Shown here piece by piece: positions 15,981 through 25,354 of a stretch of DNA of 64,000 nucleotides. How positions within the stretch are numbered: the stretch's first letter is position 1; every line of letters begins with the position of its first letter. This DNA is from CAZWEZ01 sp964632795. Lineage in GTDB: Bacteria > Pseudomonadota > Alphaproteobacteria > Rhodospirillales > 2-02-FULL-58-16. Below the pieces are notes generated by a model. It was not told the DNA's origin, did not search any database, and saw only the letters and a list, made by a program, of their open reading frames with translations. Both the position numbers and the translations under genes were made by a program. Location of the stretch: positions 62,001 to 126,000 of the forward strand of contig CAZWEZ010000001.1 in the NCBI GenBank assembly GCA_964632795.1, written 5' to 3'.

Positions 15981-17291
15981 ATGCCAAAGAAGGGGTACCA
16001 GAAGCGACGGCGGACACTCACGCCAGCCTTCGTCATGAACTGTAAGAAGCCGAAACAGGGGGCGGTGTACTGGACCGATGAGGGGCACGTACCCGGCCTG
16101 ACCTTCCACGTCGATCACGTCGGCAAGAGGACCTTCCGCTTCATGTACCGGGTCCTGGTGGGGAAGGAACGGGGGCCAACTCGAAAGTTGACCCTGGGCA
16201 CTTATCCACAGATGACGCTTGCCGATGCCCGTTCCGAAGCGGCGAAGTATCACGATATGGCGAAGGACGGCATCGACCCCAAGGTGCAGCGCGACGAGGC
16301 GACGCTGGCGGTACAGCGGGAGGCCAGCAAGACCTTCAAGTCATACGCCGAGGACTACGCCGAGGCGGCGCTGGCCAGCAAGAAGGTCCGTCGATCAAAG
16401 GGCGGACCCGGGACCATCAGCCTGGAGGCGGCGAAGACCAGGGCCAGGGACCTCCGGGACGTCGTGATACCAGCCCTTGGTCATCGTCCGATCGCGGACA
16501 TAACCAGGGCTGAGATCGCCGCCTTCCTGGACATGGTAGAGAAGGAGAAGAAGGCCCAAACTCGCGTCGATCGGATGTTGATCGCCATCAAGGCCGTCTT
16601 CAACTTCGCCGTCATGCGCGGCTACGTCGATGAGAGCCCGGCGCGCTCCATCGACACCAGGGCCGTCTTGAAGAAGCGCGACCACTCCCTAAACGACGAC
16701 GAGATCAAGCCCGTATGGGACGCCGCTGGCGCCGTCGGGGGGTCATTTGGGGCGGTGATCCGGATGCTCATGCTCACCGGCCAGCGGCTGGGGGAAATGG
16801 CAAAGGCAAGGTGGAGCGCCGTTGACTTCGACGAGGCCACGATGATGTTCCCCGGCGGGACCACCAAGCCTGGGCGAGACCACCTGATCCCCCTCTCCCG
16901 CCCGGCCATCGACGTGCTCTTATCCCTACCCCGTGGTGGTGACAACGACCTCATATTCGGGCCGACTCTCATAACAGATAATTGGAAAAGGTTGATGCCG
17001 AAGCTCTACAAGGCAACGAGGGGCGAGGTCCGCCACTGGACCGCACACGATCTTCGGAGAACGGTGGCAGAGGGTTTGTCAAAACTGGACTACCACGACA
17101 TGATTGTCGCCCTGATCCTCAATCATGCGCCCGGCAAGGGAATGCAAACGACCCGCGATTATGTCCGAAAAGATCCAGTGAACTTGAAAGAGAAGCCGCT
17201 GAAAGATTGGGCCAAACACGTCATGAAAATCGTCAATCCGCCGCCGGACGGCGAGGTCGTCGATTTTCCGAGTAGGAGGAAGACGGCATGA
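15981..17291 (+). CDS. int: Tyrosine recombinase / integrase
   Basis: A 436-residue integrase of the P4-like group common on tRNA-borne elements: an N-terminal DUF4102-like arm-binding domain (about residues 1-110), a SAM-like core-binding domain and a C-terminal catalytic domain. Catalytic residues can be seen as the Arg in TGQRLGEM, HDLRRT (His and Arg), the His of ILNHAPG and the Tyr in TTRDYVR. It sits 175 bases inside the attL repeat and reads into the element, and its stop overlaps the start of the next gene (ATGA at 17288). It should recombine the element with the 3' part of tRNA-Pro. Confidence 0.95.
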   Translation: MPKKGYQKRRRTLTPAFVMNCKKPKQGAVYWTDEGHVPGLTFHVDHVGKRTFRFMYRVLVGKERGPTRKLTLGTYPQMTLADARSEAAKYHDMAKDGIDPKVQRDEATLAVQREASKTFKSYAEDYAEAALASKKVRRSKGGPGTISLEAAKTRARDLRDVVIPALGHRPIADITRAEIAAFLDMVEKEKKAQTRVDRMLIAIKAVFNFAVMRGYVDESPARSIDTRAVLKKRDHSLNDDEIKPVWDAAGAVGGSFGAVIRMLMLTGQRLGEMAKARWSAVDFDEATMMFPGGTTKPGRDHLIPLSRPAIDVLLSLPRGGDNDLIFGPTLITDNWKRLMPKLYKATRGEVRHWTAHDLRRTVAEGLSKLDYHDMIVALILNHAPGKGMQTTRDYVRKDPVNLKEKPLKDWAKHVMKIVNPPPDGEVVDFPSRRKTA

Positions 17292-17644
17292 CCACGAAGA
17301 AGCAACGAGTCCGCGCCCGGGCCGTCCTGAGCGACGTGTTCGAGCTCACGGGAAAGCTGGACGAAGGCGCGTCCCCCGAGGCAATGGCCTCGACGGCCAT
17401 CGACAGGATCGAGCGGGAGCGGGCTGAGGCCAAGAACCGGCTCGACGAGACGGGAGACCGCCTCGTCAAGATGAGTGACCTGAGGGACCTGATCGGGCTC
17501 TCCCGGCAGGCGATCTACAAGAGGATAAGGCGCGGCACCTTCCCCAAGCCCATAGACCTGGGCGGTGAGGGTCCGGGGCACCGGGTGGCCTGGAAGATGT
17601 CGGAGATCACGGCCTGGCTCCAGGAGCGGGCGGCGGCGCGATGA
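17288..17644 (+). CDS. AlpA-like helix-turn-helix regulator / excisionase
   Basis: A 118-residue protein. Residues from about 58 onward (LVKMSDLRDLIGLSRQAIYK) form a MerR/AlpA-type winged helix, followed by GTFPKPIDLGG and the WKMSEITAWLQER helix that is typical of AlpA. The first 55 residues are a charged, helix-rich extension. AlpA proteins control integrase expression and act as excisionases in P4-like elements. The four-base overlap with the integrase gene suggests coupled translation and fits such a role. The exact function, excision or transcription control, is inferred. Confidence 0.82.
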   Translation: MTTKKQRVRARAVLSDVFELTGKLDEGASPEAMASTAIDRIERERAEAKNRLDETGDRLVKMSDLRDLIGLSRQAIYKRIRRGTFPKPIDLGGEGPGHRVAWKMSEITAWLQERAAAR

Positions 17645-17768
17645 GGCCGTAGCGTCTTCACCGGAGGCTGACGGCGGGGGGTGGCTGAACGGCCGCCCCT
17701 TCGCATGGGGGTTTATCCACCTAGCCCCGCAAGGTATACTAAATATTCCTTGTCATGGAGGAAGACCG

Positions 17769-17936
17769 ATGTCCGACACTGTGTTCACCTTCAAGGGTGG
17801 TCCCGAGCTCGAAGAGCTGATCCAGCGGGAGCAAGAACGGCTCGCCCAACCCGGCGTGCGCGTCTCCCGCTCGGACGCCATCCGGTCCCTGGTGATGCGG
17901 GGAAGCGCGGCCGTCGATCGACCGGAGGAAGATTGA
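17769..17936 (+). CDS. Small protein, possible ribbon-helix-helix regulator
   Basis: A 55-residue protein with GGAGG seven bases before its ATG. The segment VRVSRSDAIRSLVMRG looks like the helix pair of a CopG/Arc-type ribbon-helix-helix protein, and the N-terminal FTFKGG could be the strand. It stands alone between the AlpA-like gene and the primase gene, where small copy-control or regulatory proteins are common. No close family can be named with certainty. Homology search and a structure prediction of a dimer would test the ribbon-helix-helix reading. Confidence 0.65.
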   Translation: MSDTVFTFKGGPELEELIQREQERLAQPGVRVSRSDAIRSLVMRGSAAVDRPEED

Positions 17937-18013
17937 CGACAAGGAAACGCCCACCGGGGGTACCGGCGGGCGCTGTATTCGGTTGAAACGACCCCTGTGG
18001 AAAGGAAGCTTCG

Positions 18014-20635
18014 ATGTCCAAACTACCCCAAAAACCCGCTGACGTAAACCCGATCGACTTCCTGCGGCGGTGGGAGCCCGAGGGGCCGTGGCTGCTGACG
18101 GCCATCGTGCCGGACGGGCGAGTCGATACCCGGTCCTTCGGCGCGGGGGACGAAAAGGCCCTCACCTCATGGCTCGACGGCGAGCGTAACCACTACTTCT
18201 CGGTCAACCGCCCCCGGGACGGCGTCACCGGCAAGGCGTCGAAGCCGGACATAGGGTACGCCCTGGCTCTACACGTGGACGTCGATCCCCGGATCAACGA
18301 GGACTTCGACGAGGAGCGGGCGAGAATCATGGCGCGGATCGAGGCCTTCGAGCCCCGACCGTCGGTGGTGATCGACTCCGGGGGCGGGTACCAGGCCTTC
18401 TGGCTGCTCCGCGAACCCGCGCCGGTCGAGGACGGTGGGGCCGAGGTCGAGGGGTACAACAGGCGGCTCGAGGCGCTCCTCGAGGGCGACCACTGCCACG
18501 ACGTGAGCCGGATAATGCGGCTGCCGGGGACGACCAACAACCCCACGGAGAAGAAACGGGCCGCGGGCCGGATCCCGGCGCCGACCGCCCTCGTCCGGGC
18601 CGACTGGGACCTGCGGTACGACCTGGAGGACTTCGAGACCGCCGGCGCAGGTCCCACGGCCTCGGACGTAGAGGTAGACGTGGACATACCCGCCGATGCC
18701 GGCGCCAAGATGTCGGACCTGGGCGGCCTGCCCGACGACCTCCGGCGCCTGATCGAGGACCCCCGGGCCGTCGATGACTACAAGGGCGACCGCTCCCGCC
18801 TCGTGTATGCCGTGGCCACTGGGTTGGTCCGGCTGAAATGGAGCAACGCCGATATTGCCGACGTGCTGCTCTTTAAGGATGACGGGCCAATATCGAAGCA
18901 TGTCCACAAGCAAGGGAAAGGGCGAGAATACGCCAAGCGCCAGATTGCCCGGGCAAGGGCGGCGACCAGGAAGCCGACCGAGGCCGAGGTCCGCGAGTTT
19001 GCCGAAGAGGGCGACGCCTCGAACCCCGGAAGCTACGCCTCGGCGCTGGTCTCAAAGTGCATCGCCGCAGGCCTGAGCATCGTCAAGGTCGGGCCGATCT
19101 TCAAGATCGCCGCCCGGCACCTGGACGTGAACACCACCGAACTCAAGGCGCTCTGGCGGGAACGCTCCAAGGATGACGACGACGAAGCGCCAACCCAGGG
19201 GGCAATCCTCCTGGGCATCCTCGACGAGGCCGACCTCTGGCACGACCAGGACAAAGTCGGCTTCGCCACCTTCAAGCGCGACGGCCACCGCGAGAGCGTG
19301 CGGTTGAAAAGTAAGCGATTCAAGGAGTGGCTCAATTGGCGCTTCCACACCGAGACCGGCAAGGCACCGGCACGGGAGGCCATCAAGGGAGTGATCGCCA
19401 ACGCCGAGGCGCGGGCCTTCTACGACGGCACGGAACACCGCTCCTGGATCAGAGTCGCCGAACACGAAGGCCGCATCTATCTCGACCTGGGCGACGACGC
19501 CTGGACGATCATCGAGATAGACGAGACCGGGTGGCGCGTCGTGAAAGACCCATCCGTCCGTTTCCGCCGAGGCGGTGGCCAGGCCCTCCCGATGCCGGTC
19601 CCAGGTGGCAAGGTCGAGGAGATCTGGGAATTTATCAACGTGACCGACGAAGGCGACCGCAAGCTAATCCTCGGCTGGGCCGTCTGTAACTACCGGCCAC
19701 GTCGTCCATTTACGATCCTCGACTATTGGGGGGAGTCTGGCTCGGCGAAGACGACCGCGATGAGAGTCTCACGTAAATTCATCGACCCCTGTACCGCCGA
19801 GGCGAAGGGGATGCCAAAGACAGAAGACGACCTGATGGTGGCGGCGGCGAACAATTGGGTATTCTCCGCCGACAACGTATCGAAGCTCACCTCGGATATG
19901 GGCGACGCCCTATGCCGCCTATCCACCGGCGGCGGGCTCAGCAAGCGTGAGCTGTTCACGGACGGCGACGAGTTCACCCTCGACGCCCTACGCCCGATCA
20001 TCATGACCGGGCTCTCGCTGATCTCGGGGCAACAGGACCTCCTGAACCGGACGCTGCTGGTACGGCTCCCGAACCTCGCCGAAGCGGACATGGAGGATGA
20101 GGCCAAGTTCTGGCCAAGATTCGAGGAGGCCCACCCACGTATCCTCGGCGCGCTGCTCGACGCCGTTTCAACGGCGATCCGAAGACTCCCCGACGTGAAG
20201 CTCGACTCGATGCCGCGTATGGCCGATTTCGCCAAATGGAGTGAGGCCGCTGGGGAGGCCTTCGGTTGGCAACCGGGGGAGTTTGTCAAGGCGTATCAGG
20301 CGGCGCGCCAAGACCTCTTCAAGAACGTCGCCGAGACCGACCTCCTCACGAAAGTCATCGTGGAATACCTGGGCTCTACCGAGGGCGGTGAACTCAAGGG
20401 CACGGCGACCGAGTTGTTGGAAACACTTGATTCATGGTTGGACGACAAGGACCCGCGGAAACATGCGAAGGGATGGCCGACGAACGGCGTCTGGATGTCG
20501 CGGCGACTCAATGAAATTCCGCTCGGCCTCCGTGCCGCCGGCGTCACATTCGAGGCGGGCAAGGACCAGGGGCTCAACGTCTATACACTCACGCTGATGG
20601 ACAAGGGAAGCCCGGACACTGAAATACCGTTCTAG
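18014..20635 (+). CDS. Primase-helicase replication protein
   Basis: An 873-residue two-part replication protein. The N-terminal 230 residues look like a RepB/AEP-type primase: HVDVDP (Asp89 and Asp91 as likely metal ligands), VIDSGGGYQAFWLL and a RIMRLPGTTNNP segment. The C-terminal part is an ATPase with a Walker A variant GESGSAKTT near residue 575, an NNWVFSADN segment that may be Walker B-like, and an arginine-finger region near LNRTLLVRLP. Such fusions start and drive replication of phage satellites and plasmid-like elements. The origin-like inverted repeat starts seven bases after its stop codon. No helicase loader is seen. Confidence 0.88.
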   Translation: MSKLPQKPADVNPIDFLRRWEPEGPWLLTAIVPDGRVDTRSFGAGDEKALTSWLDGERNHYFSVNRPRDGVTGKASKPDIGYALALHVDVDPRINEDFDEERARIMARIEAFEPRPSVVIDSGGGYQAFWLLREPAPVEDGGAEVEGYNRRLEALLEGDHCHDVSRIMRLPGTTNNPTEKKRAAGRIPAPTALVRADWDLRYDLEDFETAGAGPTASDVEVDVDIPADAGAKMSDLGGLPDDLRRLIEDPRAVDDYKGDRSRLVYAVATGLVRLKWSNADIADVLLFKDDGPISKHVHKQGKGREYAKRQIARARAATRKPTEAEVREFAEEGDASNPGSYASALVSKCIAAGLSIVKVGPIFKIAARHLDVNTTELKALWRERSKDDDDEAPTQGAILLGILDEADLWHDQDKVGFATFKRDGHRESVRLKSKRFKEWLNWRFHTETGKAPAREAIKGVIANAEARAFYDGTEHRSWIRVAEHEGRIYLDLGDDAWTIIEIDETGWRVVKDPSVRFRRGGGQALPMPVPGGKVEEIWEFINVTDEGDRKLILGWAVCNYRPRRPFTILDYWGESGSAKTTAMRVSRKFIDPCTAEAKGMPKTEDDLMVAAANNWVFSADNVSKLTSDMGDALCRLSTGGGLSKRELFTDGDEFTLDALRPIIMTGLSLISGQQDLLNRTLLVRLPNLAEADMEDEAKFWPRFEEAHPRILGALLDAVSTAIRRLPDVKLDSMPRMADFAKWSEAAGEAFGWQPGEFVKAYQAARQDLFKNVAETDLLTKVIVEYLGSTEGGELKGTATELLETLDSWLDDKDPRKHAKGWPTNGVWMSRRLNEIPLGLRAAGVTFEAGKDQGLNVYTLTLMDKGSPDTEIPF

Positions 20636-20641
20636 GCTCCG

Positions 20642-20761
20642 GGCGGTAAAACGGTAAAAGCGGTATTTTTCTCACCTTAATAGGGACCTAAAAAACACAC
20701 CTTATTCTTTTTCACCTACCTATTAAGATCGGGAAAATACCGCTTTTACCGCTTTACCGCC
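20642..20761. repeat. Long inverted repeat with iteron-like words, candidate replication origin
   Basis: The arms 20642-20671 and 20733-20761 are near-perfect inverted copies of GGCGGTAAAACGGTAAAAGC plus GGTATTTTC (one mismatch, one extra T). A second pair, CTTAATAGG (20676-20684) and CCTATTAAG (20719-20727), lies inside. The spacer is AT-rich. Each arm holds repeated CGGTAAAA words. The position right after a primase-helicase gene suggests the element's origin. Confidence 0.6.
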
Positions 20762-20900
20762 CCGGGATGGCCCTCCTGAGTGGGCAAAAACGCGACGGGA
20801 CGCCCACGCCGCTGCCCCGAGAAAAACACGCCCTCCCCGACCCCTCCGAAACGGCGAGCACTATAGTAGAGGTGTAAGGGTCAAATAACCCGTAATCCTT

Positions 20901-20909
20901 TGTGGATAA
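20901..20909 (-). promoter_or_regulatory. DnaA box
   Basis: TGTGGATAA is the exact reverse complement of the DnaA consensus TTATCCACA. It lies between GGGTCAAA (20879-20886) and TTTGACC (20913-20919), an inverted pair, in the 499-base stretch without genes (20636-21134) after the primase-helicase gene. It supports an origin here but does not prove it. Confidence 0.5.
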
Positions 20910-21134
20910 GGGTTTGACCGCCAACCCACCAGTGGGGGGTTTACGCTCGATCAAATTTAGGTTAAATTTCCGTCCATAGATCGCCCCCGAACCGTTGGCC
21001 AATGGCCACCCCTTCACCGGCCGATCGCAGCCGCTTCGGCAGTGCCGGACGGTCCCGTCAATGGCGGGTTCCCAGCGACAGTGTCGCATCCGTTTCACCG
21101 TCCCCCGCTTGGGGCACAACGGCAGGATTCCGTG

Positions 21135-21527
21135 ATGAGCAAGGACACGAACGCCAGCAAGGTCTCCAACGGCTCGTGCCTGTGGGTCGAGCCCACCGAC
21201 GGCCGCCGCGCCCCGGCCCGTCGCTACCGGGACCTCTACAACGACCTCCTGATCGAGATCGGGGGTCCGGGGCCGAAGATCACCGAGCCCCAACGCCAGC
21301 TATGCCGCCGCGCCGCCGGCCTGATGATCCTGGCCGAGCGCAGCGAGTGCGCGATGGCCAACGGTGAGGTGGTCGATCCGGGTGCCTACGTGAAGATATG
21401 CGGCTCCCTGTCGCGGGTCCTCGTCGCCTTGGGCATCGAGCCCGCCCCTCCGGGCCAGGAGGAGGCAACCCCGACCCTGGCCTCCTACTTCGCCCCCCAT
21501 GGTGGCGACGCGCCGGGCAATGATTGA
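21135..21527 (+). CDS. Putative terminase small subunit-like phage protein
   Basis: A 130-residue protein directly before the large terminase gene, overlapping it. The central part is helical (RRYRDLYNDLLIEIG, RAAGLMILAERSECAMANGE) and ends with a segment YVKICGSLSRVLVALGIEP, similar in layout to the end of P27-type small terminase subunits. The ATG at 21135 is chosen as the first start after the origin-like region; an upstream frame is open but looks non-coding. In packaging, the small subunit recognises viral DNA. The assignment rests mostly on position; a clear helix-turn-helix could not be seen. Confidence 0.55.
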   Translation: MSKDTNASKVSNGSCLWVEPTDGRRAPARRYRDLYNDLLIEIGGPGPKITEPQRQLCRRAAGLMILAERSECAMANGEVVDPGAYVKICGSLSRVLVALGIEPAPPGQEEATPTLASYFAPHGGDAPGND

Positions 21528-22974
21528 TGACCCCTTCCCCGACCATCGACGACGGCACCCTACGGGGGACCGCTCCTTGACCCGACCCGACGCCCCGAGC
21601 CCCCTGGACTTCTTCGGCCACCTCCGGTGGATCGACGGTCGCCCCCTGCCCGCCGTGATCGAGCCCTACCGCGCCCGCATCCTGGAGGACGTGCTTTGGT
21701 CGTTCGACGCCGACGGCCGCCCGAAGTTCAATCTCGCCCTCCTGGGCCGAGCGAAGAAGAACTGGAAAACGACCGACCTGGTCCTGGCCGCGTTTTACAA
21801 GTTCTTTATCTGGCCCTCCCCTGCGGGGAACGACGGCTTCATCCTGGCCAACGACGAGGGCCAGGCCGACGACGACCTGTCCCTGGCCAAGAAGCTGATC
21901 GAGGCGAATCCCGCCCTCGCCAACGAGGTCGAGGTCTTCAAGAAGGAGATTCGCCGGACCGATGGCCGAGGCTCCCTAGAAATCCTCCCCGCCAAGAACG
22001 TCGCCGGACAACACGGCAAGACCTACCTGTTCGTTGGCTTCGACGAGATCCACGCGTACCGGAACCACGACCTGTTCGAGGCCCTGGCCCCGGACCCGAC
22101 GCGCCCCGACGCGCTGACCTGGGTCACGTCCTACGCGAGCCTCTACAACAACGTCGGCGCCCCCCTCCACGACATGGTGAAGAAGGGCCAGGCCGGTGAC
22201 GACCCCCGGATGCTCTTCTCCTGGTACTCCGGCGACCTCTGCACCGACCCCGCCTTCGCCGACCTCGACACGCCCGAGGCCCGCGCCAACCCGAGCGTGT
22301 CCACCTGGGAGGACGACGGCTACCTCGCCCAGCAGCGCCGTCGCCTGCCCTCGAACAAGTTTCGCCGCTTGCACTTGAACCTCCCGGGTGCCCCCGACGG
22401 TGCGTTCCTCGACGCGGCCAAAGTCCAAGGTTGCATCGTCGAGGGCCGCCGCCAGCTTCCGCCGTGCGAGGGTGTCAGTTACGTGGGCTTCGTGGACATG
22501 TCGGGTGGCTCCAACGACGATGCGACCCTGGCGATTTCCCATCGCGGCGAGGAGGACCGGGCCATCCTGGACTTCGTTGACTGCCAGGCCGGCCGGCCAC
22601 CGTTCGACCCCCGGGCGGCGGTGCGGAAGTTCGCCGGGATCTTGAAGGAATACGGCTGCGCCCGCGTCGTGGGCGACGCCTACGCCGGGGAGACCTTCCG
22701 CCGCGACTTCGAGGCCGAGGGCATCATCTACCGCAAGTCGCCCCTCACGAAGTCGGCGATCTACGAGGCCTTCGAGCCGGTCGTCAATGCCGGCGACGTG
22801 GAGCTCCTCGATCACGCGACCTTGGAGGCCCAGCTTCTCACCCTCGTCCAGCGCGGGGCTCGCGTAGATCACCAAAGTGGCGACCACGATGATTTTTCCA
22901 ACGCCGCGGCCGGCGCCGTCTACCTCGCCGCCGCCCCCGTCGAGGTCCGCCGTACCCTCGCCCTTCGCATGTAG
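21520..22974 (+). CDS. Phage terminase large subunit
   Basis: A 484-residue terminase (491 if the ATG at 21499 is used). The N-terminal ATPase has a Walker A variant GRAKKNWKTT near residue 75 and a Walker B segment YLFVGFDEIHAY near residue 170. The C-terminal nuclease has acidic segments YVGFVDMSGG, RVVGDAYAGE and DDFSNAAAGAVYLA, the usual order of RNase H-like catalytic residues. The chosen ATG overlaps the stop of the previous gene by eight bases. The protein would cut and pump DNA into capsids. It is the strongest sign that the element is, or derives from, a packaged phage-like particle. Confidence 0.9.
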   Translation: MIDDPFPDHRRRHPTGDRSLTRPDAPSPLDFFGHLRWIDGRPLPAVIEPYRARILEDVLWSFDADGRPKFNLALLGRAKKNWKTTDLVLAAFYKFFIWPSPAGNDGFILANDEGQADDDLSLAKKLIEANPALANEVEVFKKEIRRTDGRGSLEILPAKNVAGQHGKTYLFVGFDEIHAYRNHDLFEALAPDPTRPDALTWVTSYASLYNNVGAPLHDMVKKGQAGDDPRMLFSWYSGDLCTDPAFADLDTPEARANPSVSTWEDDGYLAQQRRRLPSNKFRRLHLNLPGAPDGAFLDAAKVQGCIVEGRRQLPPCEGVSYVGFVDMSGGSNDDATLAISHRGEEDRAILDFVDCQAGRPPFDPRAAVRKFAGILKEYGCARVVGDAYAGETFRRDFEAEGIIYRKSPLTKSAIYEAFEPVVNAGDVELLDHATLEAQLLTLVQRGARVDHQSGDHDDFSNAAAGAVYLAAAPVEVRRTLALRM

Positions 22975-22986
22975 GAGGCACATCAA

Positions 22987-24426
22987 ATGCCCGTAAACAC
23001 CCCCCACGCTCAATTCATGTCCCGCTCCGCTCAGTGGGAACGGGTCCGCGACGCCCTCGCTGGCCAGGATCGAGTCCGGTCCAAGGCCTTGACCTACCTC
23101 CGCAAGCCGGCGGCGATGGACCTGGAATCATTCAACAGCTACGCCCGGGCCGCGACGTGGTTCCCGGCCACCGCCCGGACCCTGGCCGGCCTCACGGGCG
23201 CGATCTTCCGCCGCCCGCCGATGATCCAGGTGCCGGACTCCGACCTCCTGGGGGATGTCGATCGGCTGGGGACCCCCTTCGACGTGCTCGCCAAGCGCGT
23301 CGTCGAGGAGGTGATCGCCGTCGGCCGTCACGGGGTGCTGGTCGATGCCCCGTCGGCCGAGATCGAAAGTGGCTCGCCCTACTTGGCCACGTTCCCGGCC
23401 GAGAGCATCGTCAACTGGCGCACCGCCAACGTGGGCGGCGGGCCGAAGCTGACGCTGGTCGTCTTGAGGGACGACACTACGAGGCCCAAGGAAGAAGACC
23501 GCTTCGCCGTCGCGGCCATCGAGCGGTATCGGGTCCTCGAGCTCAGCAACGTAGATGGACGCCGCGATCCGGTCTACACGATTTCTCTGTTCGAGCGGCG
23601 GAACACCCCCCACATGGGTGAAGACCTGACCCTGGTCGAGGGGCCGATCATCGCGCTGAGGCGTGGTGAGCCGCTGACCTTCATCCCGTTCCAATTTTTC
23701 GGACCCACCACCCTGGAACCCGCCATCGAAATGCCGCCGCTCCTGGGCCTAGCCGACCTGAACTTCTCGCATTTCCGTACCACCGGCGAGTATGAAAACA
23801 GCTTGTGGCACTGCGGATTTCCGATCTTTGCGATCAGCGGTCAACTCAGCGGTCCCGAGGCCGAGGGGGCCACTGAACTCCGGGCCGGATCGTCGGTCAT
23901 CTGGCAGCTCGAACAGGGGGCGAAGGCCGAGGTCTTGCAGGGCAGCGCCGACAACGTCGGAGCCCTCAAGGAGGCCCTGGAGCGCAAGGAGCAGGCACTT
24001 GCGGCCATCGGGGCCAGGATGCTGGAACCCCAGCAGAGCGGGAATCCTGAGCATCATTCAACTGTCGCCTTGCGCCACCGGGGCGAGGACGCGATTCTTT
24101 CCGTGATCGCATCGACCTCCGGACGTGGGTTCACCCGCGTCCTGGACGTGCTGACGTGGTGGTCCGGCCAGGCGGATGAGCCGACCGGCGCGACCAGTGT
24201 CGAGCTCAATAGCGACTTCATGCCTCAGGGTATGACCGGCGCCGAGGTCGTGCGGTGGGTTTCCGCATGGCAAGCGAACGGAATCGGGTTGTCCGTACTT
24301 CACCACAATCTCAAAAAGGGTGAGGCTTTGCCCGAGGGGATGGAGCTGGACGATCTCGCGGCCGACATCGAGAATCGCGGCCCCCAGGCCGCCTTCATGG
24401 GCGACCTTACAGACGAGGAGGAATGA
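22987..24426 (+). CDS. DUF4055-type phage portal-like protein
   Basis: A 479-residue protein. The N-terminal segment FNSYARAATWFPATARTLAGLTGAIFR is typical of DUF4055 proteins, which sit after terminases in many prophages and act as portal or portal-like head proteins. It follows the terminase stop by 12 bases, with GGAGG upstream. The C-terminal part contains HSTVALRHRGEDAILSVIA and a final acidic helix. The portal forms the ring through which the terminase packs DNA. A capsid gene would be expected next but is not there: the following genes are small or have no capsid features. Confidence 0.85.
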   Translation: MPVNTPHAQFMSRSAQWERVRDALAGQDRVRSKALTYLRKPAAMDLESFNSYARAATWFPATARTLAGLTGAIFRRPPMIQVPDSDLLGDVDRLGTPFDVLAKRVVEEVIAVGRHGVLVDAPSAEIESGSPYLATFPAESIVNWRTANVGGGPKLTLVVLRDDTTRPKEEDRFAVAAIERYRVLELSNVDGRRDPVYTISLFERRNTPHMGEDLTLVEGPIIALRRGEPLTFIPFQFFGPTTLEPAIEMPPLLGLADLNFSHFRTTGEYENSLWHCGFPIFAISGQLSGPEAEGATELRAGSSVIWQLEQGAKAEVLQGSADNVGALKEALERKEQALAAIGARMLEPQQSGNPEHHSTVALRHRGEDAILSVIASTSGRGFTRVLDVLTWWSGQADEPTGATSVELNSDFMPQGMTGAEVVRWVSAWQANGIGLSVLHHNLKKGEALPEGMELDDLAADIENRGPQAAFMGDLTDEEE

Positions 24427-24430
24427 CGAC

Positions 24431-24637
24431 ATGCTCACAGAAACTAACATCGCGGCCGAAAGCCTGTTGAAGACGAAACGCGCCCGGCTGAAGGACGTGA
24501 TCGCCGAGCTCGACGACCACGGCGCCGAAGGGGTGGCGAAGGCGGCGTGGAGGCGGGACCCTTTGGGCGCCATTTGCCACATCTGCAAACTGCCCCTGGA
24601 ACGGGTGAAACAACTACAGCAAATCGCAGGAGTTTGA
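24431..24637 (+). CDS. Small unknown phage-like protein
   Basis: A 68-residue protein with GAGGAGG overlapping the end of the portal gene. It starts MLTETNIAAESLLKTKRARL and contains a pair of cysteines in ICHICKLP near the C-terminus. The family is not recognised. Its position between the portal and a 237-residue unknown protein, with gaps of only four and three bases, suggests co-expression with the packaging genes. Confidence 0.6.
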   Translation: MLTETNIAAESLLKTKRARLKDVIAELDDHGAEGVAKAAWRRDPLGAICHICKLPLERVKQLQQIAGV

Positions 24638-24640
24638 CCA

Positions 24641-25354
24641 ATGGACAACATCCAACGCACCGCACTTTTCGGAAGCGCACCCGAGACCCTGGCGACCGCC
24701 GACACCTCTGCCGGGGCCTCGGCTGGGCGACCGCTGGCGGCCGCGGCATGGTTCCGCGCCGTCGGCATCGTGGACGAGCTCGAGGCCACCCGGGAGCTGA
24801 TCGAGGGCGACGTGGAATTGAGCCGCAGCGGCAAGGACAAGAAGTTGTCCCGAGCCTGCCGCGACGCCCAGGCGGCATTGGGCAAGATCGCCGAGCACCG
24901 GGACACCCTGGCCGCCGAACTGGAGGGCGCCCGGAAGCGATGCCGACCCGAGGGCGAGCCCGACCCGACGGTCAACGCGGCGATCTGGCCGAAGCTGCCC
25001 GACGAGGAAATCAGCATGGCCACGACCTACCGTGACGCGGTGGAGCGGCAGGACTGGGCGACCTGCGACGCGATCGAAACGTTACCTTCGGTCTTCGACG
25101 GGTCCCTCACGCCCGATGAAGTGGCGGCCTTGGTGCGCGACCGGATGGCGGTCCAGTCTCCCGACGCGCTCAAGGCCGCCGACCTCGCCGCGGAGATCCA
25201 CGGCGCGGTTGATGTCGCCCTGGGCCACGCCATCGGCTTCGTCGAGGACATGGCCCGGCCACTGCCGGACCCCGCCGACGGCGGCGAGGCCCAGGTCGGG
25301 GACGACGGGCTCCGCATCCTGTCGGCCTCGCAGTTCGCCGAGGCGACCGGATGA
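24641..25354 (+). CDS. Unknown protein, helix-rich, after the portal gene
   Basis: A 237-residue protein, Ala/Glu/Asp-rich and mostly helical by composition, with a charged middle (ELSRSGKDKKLSRACRDAQAALGKIAEHRD). The position is where a scaffold or head protein would be encoded in a phage, but it has no prohead protease motif and is too short and too acidic for a typical HK97 major capsid. It overlaps the next gene by ATGA at 25351. Nothing else identifies it. If it were a scaffold or capsid-size redirecting protein, that would support the satellite reading of the element. Confidence 0.6.
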   Translation: MDNIQRTALFGSAPETLATADTSAGASAGRPLAAAAWFRAVGIVDELEATRELIEGDVELSRSGKDKKLSRACRDAQAALGKIAEHRDTLAAELEGARKRCRPEGEPDPTVNAAIWPKLPDEEISMATTYRDAVERQDWATCDAIETLPSVFDGSLTPDEVAALVRDRMAVQSPDALKAADLAAEIHGAVDVALGHAIGFVEDMARPLPDPADGGEAQVGDDGLRILSASQFAEATG

